Source: Glycine soja
Taxonomy: Eukaryota > Streptophyta > Magnoliopsida > Fabales > Fabaceae
DNA: 64,000 bases
Assembly: GCF_004193775.1 (NCBI RefSeq)
Contig: NC_041008.1
Location: 43,929,136 to 43,993,135, forward strand
Direction of reading: 5' to 3'
Positions 8,721 to 21,600 of the stretch are shown piece after piece. The stretch's first letter is position 1. Each line of letters opens with the position of its first letter. A program made the position numbers and the translations under genes. The notes under the pieces are model-generated. The model did not search any database, had not been told where the DNA came from, and worked only from the letters and a program-made list of their open reading frames with translations.

Positions 8721-11450
8721 ATGGCATCTCTGCCTCTGCAATTTAGCGGGCTCAAATGCTCCCCACTCTCATCTTCTTCTCTTTTCTCCAAACCTTCCTT
8801 TTGGACCCAACAATCCCAAAAGCGCGTTTCAATTACCATAGTGAACTCAATAGCAATAGCCAATGCACAGAACAAAGAGAGAACGAGGCTTAAGAAACTC
8901 TTCCAAGAAGCCTACGAGAGATGCCGCACTGCTCCCATGGAAGGTGTTTCCTTCACCCTCGATGCTTCACTGCAGCTCTTGCCAAGTACGACTTCGATTC
9001 TGAAGTTGGCGGCAAGGTCATTCTTCCTTCTTTTGCAATCAATTCTTCATTCAACTAAGATACACTTCTCTTTAAACACTTATAACAGAACAAAATAAAA
9101 AAATATCAATAGAATTAAGCTTCTCTAGTATGGGTCCCTCACATTTTACCTTTTTGGAAAAGTAAATTAAAAAAAAAAATGAGTTTTTCCATTCGTTAAT
9201 GCCTACGTATAAGTTAAAAATCAGTTTTTAAATAATTTATACAAGTGAGTTTTTACAAATTAGCTTGTGCATAAGTTAATTTTAACTTATGAAAAAATTT
9301 ATTTTATTTTTTTCTTTCAAGTTTATCCAAACCGATCCTAAAACTATAAATTGATTTTTTAATTTGCCAAAGGCTCAATTCATTTTATCTTCTAAAGATC
9401 TACTTGGATAAACTTCTTCATAACCTAAATAAGAAGGTAAAATAAATTTAACTTCTATGATCTGAAATCAACTCATGCATATAAAAGACTTTTATAGAAG
9501 TTCTCTCGTGTAAAAGTTAAGGTGCATAATTGATTTTAGTTTATAAAAGTTCAATTCATTATATTATACTATCTTCTTATTTTCTTCTGCTTTACTTATG
9601 GAAAAGTTTATTCAATCAGGACCTTATCCTCTTGTCTTATTGGTGTATATCTAAACAGGGCCTAATTAATGATGGGTGCATTTTTCACTCAGATTAAAGG
9701 CACTACACAGATGCCAATGGAGCAGTTGTTGATATCACTGCCAAGTCTTCGGCATATTTGCCACTGCAAGAGGCGTGCATTCACAGGGTTAAGCATGTAG
9801 AAGAAGCGGGCTTAGTCTGGGTTCAAAGAGGAGTTTTTGATCGTTGGTGAGAACTCAGTGGATGATAGCTTGGTCTTGAGTTTAAGGGCTCTTCAGTTTG
9901 ACCTTGCATGGGAACGATGTAGACAGCTTCAAGCAGAAGATGTTACTGTCAAGGGTAAGGTGGGTTTCGTCCTACTATGAAGCTGTGCTGGATTCAGTTA
10001 CTCCTATTACCAATCAGCAATAAGGTTAATTTGATCTTAAGATTATTGATTTATTTATTGTGTTAACAGATTGTGGGGGTGAACAAAGGCGGAGTGGTGG
10101 CTGAGTTGGAAGGGCTTAGAGGATTTGTTCCATTGTCACAAATATCAACGGTTAGCTCTTGACTTGAGCAGTATTGACATTTATGGACTCTGCATCAGGT
10201 TTAAACTTTTAACTTTCTGTATGTCAAGAGTTTCATATTATGGGGTGGGGAGCTAATTCTGTGTTTTACCAATCAATAGCTGCAAATTATTGGTGTGACA
10301 TTTACCAACATACCATGTAACAGTTCAAAAATATCTTCTTATATTCTCATTGAAGTTAAAATTGATTCATGCAATTTTCTTAACAGAACTTGTATGCTTC
10401 TACAAGTTATATGCATTGGATCATTTTGCTGGAAAAAAAAGAATTCTCAAGATCATTTCTGTCTTTCATCTAGCTTCCAAAGACACAGGGTTTAAGTTCT
10501 TTTATACCTGTAGCAAAACAGCTCAAATTCTTCTCGTTTTGGTTATTTTCTTTTCAGAACTCAAATGTAGAAGAGCTTCTTGATAAGGAGCTTCCTCTTA
10601 AGTTTGTGGAGGTGGATGAGGAACAATCTAGACTTGTCCTGAGCAACCGCAAGGCCGTAGCTGGCAACCAGGCGCAGCTAGGAATTGGATCAGTGGTCAC
10701 TGGCTCTGTTCAAAGCCTGAAGCCATATGGTGCCTTCATCGACATTGGTGGAATTAATGGCCTCCTTCACGCCTAGACTCTTGGACATAAAAATCTCAAG
10801 TTTCTTATTTCGTTATCTTTGGCATTTTTGAAGGAGAATTCACTCACATAATTCTGAACTTTTTTTGTTATAGGCGGAGGAGATGGCTCAGACATTCAGA
10901 CAGAGAATAGCCCAAGCAGAAGCTATGGCTCGTGCAGACATGCTTAGGTTCCAGTCTGAGGTATTTATTGGTTTATTATTTGTCCTAAATTCTGAATCCA
11001 ATAAAAATTAAGAAACAGCAAGGATTAAGTAAGACTATAGGAGATAAAATGAATATAACAAAGTCAGATTTCTGCTGCTGCTGAAGATTATTGGAGCTTC
11101 TGAAATGACAAGAATACAATTATTTAAATGGTCCTTATTAGACAAGGAATTTCATAGTGCATTTGCAAAAAAAAGACTGGTATTTTATATATCTGACTCA
11201 TTTTGAGATAAGAATACATTTCTGCTTCCAGCGATTAGCAATTTATTTTGGACCTATATCATCCATAATTTGAACACCTATAACAGTTTTGATATTTATT
11301 TACTCATTTGATGGACCTAATTTGTCAACCTTATTCTTTTTGCAGAGTGGATTGACTATCAGCGGTGATGGGATCCTGGGACCATTTACTTCAGACTTGC
11401 CTGAAGAGGGACTGGATCTGAGTGAGGTACCACCAGCTGAAGAATCATGA
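8721..11450 (+). pseudogene. RPS1: Decayed copy of the nuclear gene for plastid 30S ribosomal protein S1
   Basis: The recognisable protein is the plastid S1 ribosomal protein, which binds mRNA on the chloroplast 30S subunit through S1 domains. Exon-like blocks are 8721-9016, 9693-9959, 10070-10150, 10558-10776, 10874-10960 and 11346-11450, with introns retained. Block 1 has the transit-peptide start MASLPLQFSGLKCSP, then QEAYERCRTAPMEGVSFTL, and then loses frame by about one base where the family continues with DF. Block 2 reads [19 protein letters not shown] and KHVEEAGLV, breaks frame, and resumes in another frame as [20 protein letters not shown]. Block 4 gives [20 protein letters not shown] and [15 protein letters not shown], followed by TAG at 10774-10776; about 60 residues of the last S1 region are deleted. 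Blocks 5 and 6 give [19 protein letters not shown] and the C-terminus LSEVPPAEES. Retained introns rule out a retrocopy; this is a duplicated gene that died. Confidence 0.92.
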
Positions 11451-12645
11451 TTCAGAATATCGTGCCCTTTTTTTTTTTGCTTACATCTTTATAATATTGT
11501 TTGTAACTAACTATCAAATATTGTTGCCCAACGATGCCATGTATTATTGTGAGTTAAATAAATAGAACTAATTAATATTATCATTACATTCTAAATGATT
11601 ATTTCGCTGGAATATATTCATCGTTCAAGCAATTTAAAAGAGTTATGCATCTATAGGAGCAAACTACCCAAACACCCCTACGTCATCATAACATGTTAAT
11701 ATAGTTCCCGTACTGTAAGTTGAAACATGTGGATGTAAGCCTGATGCAAAGGGGACTCACATCCCGTCCCTTGCCCCCGAAAAGTTTAATGGGAAAAAAC
11801 TTTAGGTTATTTTGAATCCAATAAAAATAAACAGACTCATCTAGCCATCTTTTCTTCTATTTTTTTTTGCTTTCTCCTTTTTAAGCACGTCATTTTTTTT
11901 TTTCATTTTTCTTTCTTTTCCCATCATATCAACACATCCACTAAATCACTTTTATTTTTCCTATTTGAAATTACATCAAGTTTTTTTTTTAAGATTATCA
12001 AGTTTGGAGTAGTTGAACTTAATGTCCAACTGAAATCAATCAAATAAATACAAATTCAATCTGATTAAACACATAAATCAAATCCTAATTTTTTTACTGT
12101 GTCACGTCGGATTGGCATAACTTAGGATTTAGGACTAAGGTTTTAAAGAGAAAGAAAATGAATTTTTTAAATTTTAAATTAAGAGATTTTTCTAATTTTT
12201 ATAAAGACAAACAAAAAATTAGAACAGTATGTTAATTTATCATTTTTATTTCTTTATTTTTATAAAATTATCAAAAGAATATCAAAATGGGAAATTTGTC
12301 CTTTCCCTTTCCCTTCAAAACCCAATTTCCAAACTCACCCTGAATTCAAAATACAACCTCCCTGTGAAGTTTTTTTATAATGATCATAGAAATAATCAGG
12401 AAAATCCCTGCCAAAGTGAAATTTACAAAATAATTCATAATTTAGATATGTACATTTAGAAAAGAGATACCAATTGACAATGAAGATTGAATAAAAATAA
12501 GAATATATATACATAAACTCTCACACAGGATAAATTTATTCAATTCTATCCACCATATTATTTGTCGTTTCCAATTAATGGTCATCTGTGAGTCATTTTC
12601 TACCGGCTTCAAACCTAAAGATATCGTAAACTCCGCTGCCTCCTT
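11451..12645. other. Convergent intergenic region between the RPS1 pseudogene and UPL6
   Basis: AT-rich with several T or A homopolymer runs. Near 12535-12540 the minus strand reads AATAAA, about 105 nt past the UPL6 stop codon, a plausible polyadenylation signal for that gene. The short open frame at 12229-12459 is low-complexity and unsupported. Confidence 0.55.
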
Positions 12646-15600
12646 TTAACTTAAATCAAAGCCAGCATCGGCATTTATGGCATACAGTAATTTGGTTTCC
12701 AATTGCTCCTTGCTGCAACATATTTGTCAGGGAAAATAGTTTAAAAGAATGAGCAAAAACTACTACAACAAATACTATTGCAAAGGTTAACCTAGCCTAG
12801 GACAAACCTTGTATAAGGCGGAAGCTTTAGTAGATTCATACAAGTAGCCGATGTTGGTAATCGGTCAAGTGATTCCTCAGCGGCATTACCGGAAGCCCTA
12901 TGAGAAGAAACATCAGACAATTCCAATCTGTTATTCTTGTCTTCCAGATATACATAATCATAGAAGAAAAAGAAAACCACTTGAGTAATAGTGTGTAAAA
13001 TTAATGCTAGCATTAAATAAATATCAGAACATAATTTCTGTAGCAGCATTCACCTTTGTATGCAAAACATAGGTTCAAGATATCGGAAACCAAGCAATGG
13101 CCCACGAGAGCAACCTGTCACAAACCTGTAGACACGATAAATTTATTATCCATATCGAGATCTGTCATATAAAAGGCCTACTGATTCCTGTATCTACGTA
13201 TTTCTTACTTCAGAAATTTCTTCCTGTTTTCCAGTGAAAAGCCTTTGAGAACTTCCCAAAACATCTCCATAACATAATGCTCCTATCAGAAGAAATCACT
13301 AAGTTAGAATTCAATAGTGTGGACAAGAATAAAGCTTTTTTAAGCCCAATGGGGTGTGGCCCTGTCATCAGAAAATTAATGATTGAGATTTGAGAGGTAA
13401 CAGTATTTAAACTGAATGGCAAAAGGTAAAAAATGTATGCTACATGATCCACAAATCCTCATGAGGATCTTGTTGCAGTTTAAAATGAGGCAACAAACAC
13501 ATCCAGTTGTTCCTTACTAACTAAATGCACATAAATGCCAAAGGTCTTACACCATGATAGCCTCCTGCATAGTTGGTATGCAGCCGCAGATCATCAATAT
13601 CCAAGCTGTCAAGTGAACCTGATATCAGAAGCTGTGGAAAACAATGTCAAGCAAGTTGGATACAGAATCACATATCACATAAAGACATAATTGCAGGTGT
13701 TAACATTTTTTTAGGAGAAAACTACTTGAAGATAACACCCAAAAAAAATTGAAAAAAATATATGCAAAAGTATAAGATAGGACTTGGTTAATGTTCTAAT
13801 AACTAAGGATCATTAGGAATGAAATTTACAACTAAAGATAAAATTCAGTAATGTGCCTTTCTAGGTTTTGCAAAGATTATTACATTTTGTCTGGTTGTCC
13901 AATATGTTCTTGAGACCACCACACGAGCAAATATCAAAACCAACAATACAATTGAAAAAAAAGAGAACATAGGTTTCGAGACTGAAAAGCGGATAAGATT
14001 ATTGGAAAAAAACCTGAAGTTCATGTTCATTAAACATGTCAATCCAATCCTTCTGAATAAGTTGCTGAAATCCCCTCAAGAAATGTGAACTTTGTTGGCG
14101 TATCTGAAAACATAATTATTATTATTATTATTGTAATTGAAACATGAGTTGATTTGCATTTGGAAAAACCCAAGTGTCACATCAGATAGAGATAGAGTAT
14201 ATAAGTGGGGGAAAACCCTCACCCTATGAGCTAACTTTTGGGATTGAGTTAGACCCAAACTCACATTTTAAAATGGTATCAAAGTCTATCTTATATTCAT
14301 TAAAGGGACACCCACCATATTATCCATGCACCAAGCCTTAAAAATGTTGGATGAAAGGGAGTGTATAGGAAAAAATCCAGGTCCCACATTGGCTTAAGAT
14401 AGTGCCAAGATAGAATATATATAAGTGAGGACAAATGTCACTCTATGAGCTAGCTTTTGGAACGAGTTAGGCCCAAACCCACATTCTAAGAATTGGAAGT
14501 ACAAGATGCAATTCAATTTTATTTTATTTCTATTTAAAAAGTAACTTTACCTGAAAATTCAAGCGGTGATTGGCTACAAGATGAATAAAAGTAATGACAT
14601 TTTCATTGGTGACACGCAGGTTCCTTCCTCCAGGAAGCAGTTCCTCCTCTGTTTGTTCTCCATATTCATTATTTACTATAACAAAGTATAGTTCCAACTC
14701 CGAAATGTCACCCTTATAATGCTGTTAGTCAAAACAGATTGGTGGGCCAAAAATTGAGTCAATAAGAAAACAGCAGAATCCCACTGAAATATATCATCTT
14801 TACAAACTACATATCACCTCCAGCCCAAACCCAAAGTCCATACAAGAATACTATTTAACTAGCACAGTACGTATTTCAAATGACTACCAAAGCATTTATA
14901 TGTTGTACAAACAAAAAATGCTAACTAGGAAATAAACAAATGAAAAATAAATAAATAAACTAACAAGTTCATATTAGATTTTGACGAGCCTAAATTACAG
15001 AAACAAGAAATCAATATTCAGAGAAGGAATGTTATGAGTAAATAAAGTCAGAATGTTTAAGGAGACATTTAAGTTGTATATTTTGTTGTTCTTACACGGA
15101 TGTATATATTGAAAACAATAAGAGTTGCCTTAAGACTAAGGCGGATACAAGTATATGAAAGCCAGAGATAGAAGTGACATTACCTTAAGAAAAATGAGAT
15201 GACGATATAATTCTGGGTCTAAGGAAGGCAAGTCATTCAAATAGTTGTGCCTGGTATAAGAGAAACTAAAGGTTTAAGAAAGCGAGAAATACAGAATCCT
15301 ATTATAGCATTCCAGTCCCTACTTAATACATACTACATTTGTTCCTCCTTTTTAAGTGTCTTTTAAGGTTGTGGAACATGAATTAAGAAGTATAATTAAT
15401 GTTCTCATTTATATTAAAACTTTTATTTGATTTCCTATTATACCCTTTATCAATCTTATTTCGCTGTCATTTATTCTCTTTAATTTCATAAGAAATGTGT
15501 AAAATAATTAGAAGCAAATTCAGAGGCAACTCATTTGCTACTAACACCACCTTGGCAAAAAAATTTATATATACTTTGACCTAAAATATCTATTTAATCC

Positions 15601-18600
15601 AAGAGAAATATTTCAATAAAAGGGGAAAAAGAACAATAACTTGCTTACTAGAGTCTATATCGTACAAATAATTTAATATGCTATAATCTGTGAAAAATTA
15701 AAGTTGAACTTTTTGCAAGTTGGTTTCGATTTTTGAGACATAAGATACAGTGATACACCTCTATTAGCCGGAAGTGCACAAGGTTAATTGAATTCTAGAA
15801 ATACAATTTATCCACCTCAAGCTCTAAATGTTATGAAGTCACATTTGTGAATCTCATTAGCAAAAAGCAGTAGTAAGCAAGAAAAATAATGCATGAAAAT
15901 CCAAGATTTGAGCATTAAACTAATTCAATTTATATGGACCAACTACCTAAAGCAGAGCAAGAGACTCCTTGAGTCTTACTTTTGTTTCAATTTGCTCAAG
16001 AAGAATGTAGCAAATGGTATATCAACCAGAATCCCTTCAAACATAGCCTGCACATGCAAGTAAGTAGTAACTGTGAAGCAAAATTCCAATTAAGTGCAAG
16101 CAGTAGAGGAATAGGATGCAGACTAACTCAAACCACGTGACAAAAAAGATAGAATAGCATTTTGAAGTAGATTCAGTCATTCAATGCAAAGGCCCACTTT
16201 ATTAGAAAAGAGATTAGAAAGGGAAAGGCGGAGGAGAGGGGATACCTTTGCAAGAAGAGTACCAAGGAAGTGGAAAAATTGGAAATGTTGTTCATGTATC
16301 ATTCCAGATCCAGGATTAGCATAAAGCAGGTGATCCGCTGTTTCCTAAATGCATTAACATTCAGTATACCGAGAATTAGTAAATCTCAAGCAACAAATAT
16401 AAGGATACCAAGGGCAGGATTATAAAATGAAGTCACTTTCGATCACGCCACCTATCCAATTGCGTTCATATTCACACACACTAATATTTCTATAACCTGG
16501 ATTCTTTAATGTGGTGAAACTATATAGAGTGTAGAAAATAACCTTCATGTAAATATAAACTTACTTTTGCTGATTAAAAAAAAATGTAAAATATAAACAA
16601 TAGCACAATATTACTATGACCTTAAATAATCCATATTGAACATCAAAGGCAGCACGTGTGATGTTCTCCATGAAATCTTTGAATATTCCACCACCATCAA
16701 TTCCAGCCTCTTCAACTCCAAATTCATTGACAAAAGTCACACGAATCTGCAAAGCAGCAAAAGGTAATCACTCTCAAATAAAAGGAGGACTTACACTTCC
16801 CTTAAAGACTAGAAAATAGGGAATGAATAATAAATATGAAAATATGCCTAAGAAAAGGATTTTACCGATCCTCGAAGACTATCTTCTGTCAACTGGCTCA
16901 TTTGATTATAAGCATCTTCCAAAATACGATCTCGTTTTATTCTGAACCGATTTCTAGAAAATACAGCTTGAGGTCCATGCCTTTGCCTAACAGCAGCTAG
17001 TTGAGACTGATGAAACAATAAATAGATTATAGTCACTATGAAGTGTAAACTAATATATTAATGGACCAGTGACATGTTATGATATGCAGAAACTCCAGAA
17101 CCTTGCTTGCAGTTGCAGTTATCTATCGTAAATAGATAATACAAAGGTAACCAGAAACAAAATCAAAGTCAAAAAAGAGATTCTTACAGAGAATATTTTA
17201 ACCCTGCTCGTAAATGGTATCAAGAAAGGGGCCTGTTTCAAAATTTCATTTGCTCGTGTATTTTCTATTACAGCCTGTGGAAAACGGATTATAAGGGTTA
17301 TACAAATAACAATTCAAGTTTCCATCCTATAACCTTAAAAATCAATGAAAGAGAGAATACCTGAGAGCTAAATAAGTCATTCACCCCATCAGCCTGGAAG
17401 TTACTGGGGGATGTAAACTGCTGCCTATTGTTCCAATCTTGCAGCTATGGGAAGACTTCAGAATTAGAAATATAATAAACATAATTCATATGATATGATT
17501 ATTGGTGGCAAATCATATGCATGCCTCTTAAAAGAACAGATAAGAAGGATCTTTAATACAGAGAGTTGAACAGTAAAGGCTTATTTGGTTTGAGAAAACA
17601 TTTTGCATTTCCATTTCTTATTTTCATAAAATGTCACCTTGTTTTCATTTTGTTTTCCTATTTTCAAATATTAAACTGTATGTGAAAACAAGAAATGAAA
17701 ACAAAATATTTTTTCAAACCAACAGACCCTGAAGAAAACTGGAAAACCTCTATTTTTTTCAATATTTGATAGAGAGAAAAAAAATGTTATTAGTGAGAAA
17801 TGTGTAAAAGTAGAACTACAGAGATGATAAAATATCCCCCAAAACAGAATAAGAAACAAAAAAGAAAAAAGGATGAAATAAAAATGACAAGTCTCTCTGT
17901 TTTCAAATTAGACAAAAAAAATCCCCCCAAACACTCATGAGCATAGCACAGAAAAGCCATAATACAAACCTATCCTAAACTATTGGGAAAAACCCAAGTC
18001 CCACATCAGCTAAAAATAAAGCCAAGATAGAGTATATAAGTGAGGGGCAACCCTCATCCCATGAGCTAACTTTTGGGGTTGAGTTAGGTCTAAACTCAGA
18101 TTCTAAGATGGTATCAGAGCATACCCGACTAAAGATAAAGCCAAGATAGAGTATATAAGTGAGGGACAACCCTCACCCCTTAAGCTAGCTTTTGGGGTTT
18201 TTCCCAATATAAACCAATGCCCTAAGAGACGCCCTGAGGGATATAAAAAAATTTAGAATATCATTTTTTTGTTTCCAAGCGAAATATAACAGGGAACATG
18301 AAATAAGATATACAACATATAAAAACTGTTTCTACCTGGGAGAGAAGCTCAGACACTACAATGCTAACCCTCTGTTGAATGGTCTGAACAGACTGCCCCT
18401 TACTAGCTGAACTAACTGGAACAGATTTTACCGAATTAGCAGATGTGATATGATTCCCCCACAGTAGCTGCCACAGAACCTGTGGAAACAGAACTATCCA
18501 GAATTAATTGTAATTGTAAAGGTCACATTTGTATTCAGAGCTTCTGCAGAAACCATGTTTGCAATATATTCTAGGTCAATGACACCAATTTAATGAAAAA

Positions 18601-21600
18601 TGTATCATACTCTAGTTCTATGGACTTGGGCATACAACCTTGCAAAGATTCAACATGATATAATTTAGGTTTCACTCAACTACTTTTTTTTTTTTTGCTC
18701 AGCAAAAATAGGTATATATAAATAGAGAGAGTACCAGAGGTACTGAAAATACATAATGAAGTTAGGTACATGGCTGGTTCCAAGAACTAGCCTAACAGTG
18801 TATAATAGGGACCAGCTTAACCCAGTACAAGGATTACAAAAGTCCTGCACCTATTATATAAATCCCTGCAGCTGCCATCCTTTCCTAATTACCCAAAAGC
18901 ATCTCTCAAATAAGTGGACCAATGGTTAAATTGCAGGTCAAAATCTTTTTCCATAACTTTAAGCCAGGACCAGATTAAGAGTACTGCATCATCCAGCAGT
19001 TTACTTCCGTTGAAAGTTTGGTTTTCAAAAATTATTCCATTTCTGTGCTGCCATATGGTCCATGTTAAAGCAGCCCACCAACACTTCCATCTTGTAGCTT
19101 TAGTTCCATTAATGAAATATTTTGTCCTACTCAACCACAAATTGTAAAGAATTTTTCCTAAAAAAACTCATAAAAAAACATTTACCTGTCTCAATATAAT
19201 GATGAGGCTTCTAATGTCCTTCAGTGATAGCGGTTTCTCCTGCTCATAAAATTCTTCATTATCGACAATCATAAGCATGTGCCTGATAAGAGAAAAATAG
19301 GTTATGGTATACTTAAATGATCTAAGATCACATAGAATATAGTTGAATAACAATATTTGGTAAATTGCTAGAGTGAAAAAGCACCTAGCAGGCCATAAGT
19401 TTATATTGATTTAAGAGTTCATACATACATATACGTACAATAAAGAGCAATAAATACAAAACTTAAGAATCTGAACAATCACATAACCTCCCAGACTTTA
19501 AATGCCAGTCATAAAACCCATTCCCAAGAAAGATATTCAGAATTAAAAATTAATTTTAAAAAAAAACTCCAGCTACGGTGAGCAGACAGAAAACATTACA
19601 TGCCTCCATACACGCATATATTAAAAATGAAAATGGTACAAAAAGTCTTACTTGTAGACAGGACAGAATACAGCCAGAGGTAACAGCCAACCAGGTGCAT
19701 CATTTGAGAAGTGTGATGACCATTTTTGGTTCTCATGACACCGCTTCATAAAATTCCAAAGTGTTGGAACAAGTTCAGTTCTGTAAGCTAGCACTGTCAT
19801 AATCCGTTCAAGTGGCAGTTTGTTGAAGGTAACATTCAAAAACCCACAAACCCCATCAACAGCTGTAACATCTCTATCGTTGGGTCCATAATCTGAACCA
19901 TTGACAGATGAAATCTCTTTAAATAGTATATTTGTCTGCACATGCCAAAAAGTAAAAATCTTGATCAAATTTCAAAATAAATGTCAATGAAAATTTCCAA
20001 TCAAATGAAATTCTAGATACAAATGTCATTTGAAAAATGGCATACCAGTTGCAGAAGGAAGCGAGGATTTATGGCATTATAAATTTGCTGCTCCAATTTC
20101 CTATCTAAAGCTATTTCCATGACTTCATTGTCTCCAGTCATATCATCCTCAGCAATCATAGGACCTGACATTACCAATCAAGAACTTGTTAGAATTGAGA
20201 ATGGATTGGACCTATCTCTTCCCTAAAAGTTAACTCAAGAGGGGAGGATTACAAATTCATTATAAGCTGTACTTAGCCCACATACCAAGCTGATGTGGGA
20301 TCCTAACACACAACCCTCACCTATGACTAGACATTTGGAGCACCAAGTTTGTCAAACTTAATATCTACAAGTAGCCCAACAAGAAGTTGGGATAGGGTCT
20401 ACTAAAATACTAGAATTGAGAACAAAATTGACATAACCACAAAAGCTAGCTCAAGGGAGAGGATTGTCCAAGTCCTTATAAGGAATACTTTGACCACATA
20501 CCTAGCTAATGTGACCACTCTTACTTGAAAAATAAAGAAAGATGAATTTTGAAACCAATGAAATATATTTCATAATTTGATCTGATGAAGTAACTAAGCA
20601 GGCTACTGTGTTATGAGCAGGTATATTCAGAAACAATAGCTCGCCTAGTTTTCAAAGGTGAATACTTCTACAATTAAAGTCTTTAAGGTTCTTAGTGAAC
20701 AATGGGTATCTCTTCCACATTGACCATTGGAGCAGATTCTCATCATACAACTAAGAATTTTATCAAGAATAAGGAGATTATTATGGCACGACACAATTTT
20801 AGCAGTTCTCTAATGTATTTTGTTGGAATTGGGCTTTTGGTTTCTATTTGATGTTCTACCCATGGTTGTCTCAAATCTCAATGGGGCTTTTATATCTGAT
20901 ATGAAGAGAGACTGGACTCTTTGTTGCATTTCTGGGCAACATATGCTTGCTGTTTCTTTGAAAATGTTGTTAGTAGGATTACGCATCCTCCCCCATATGT
21001 ATTTCCCTGTGTTTCTTTTTAATAATATATTATTTTATCAAAAATGAAAAATACGATAGTAATCTTCAATGAAAGAAGTGAAGTCTTCAATTCAAAAAAT
21101 TGAGCATATGATAGGAAAGCATACTTTCTCTACTATTGGAAGTTTTCACAGATGGGAGTGCCTCCAGCAAAAATGTAGTGACAGCTGCAAGGTCTATGGC
21201 CTGAAAGGGAACAAACATTAATCAACTGTAAAATTGAGTTGAGTTGTTAAGCACAAGTTTCAAACTCAATTGCATGACTGCATCAAATAATTTAAATGGC
21301 CACCCCAATCCCCAGCAAACAAAAGATTCACTTTCAATGTCAAATCTAAAGAAAAGGATTTTTGTAAAATGATTTAGAGATGAAGGTGTCAGAATACTAG
21401 TCAAGGACTCAAAATTCATAAGAAGATTTATAAATGGCAACGAAAAGAACAAGTATTCTATCCTATATATATGGACAGTTGGCCATATGTATAAATGCCA
21501 GAAAAGAAAATCATGTTATCAGGGATATGAAAAGACAGCTTTTGCAATAATTATGAATCTGGAAGTTGTGCATGAGGCAATACAAGATGTGGGCTCCACA

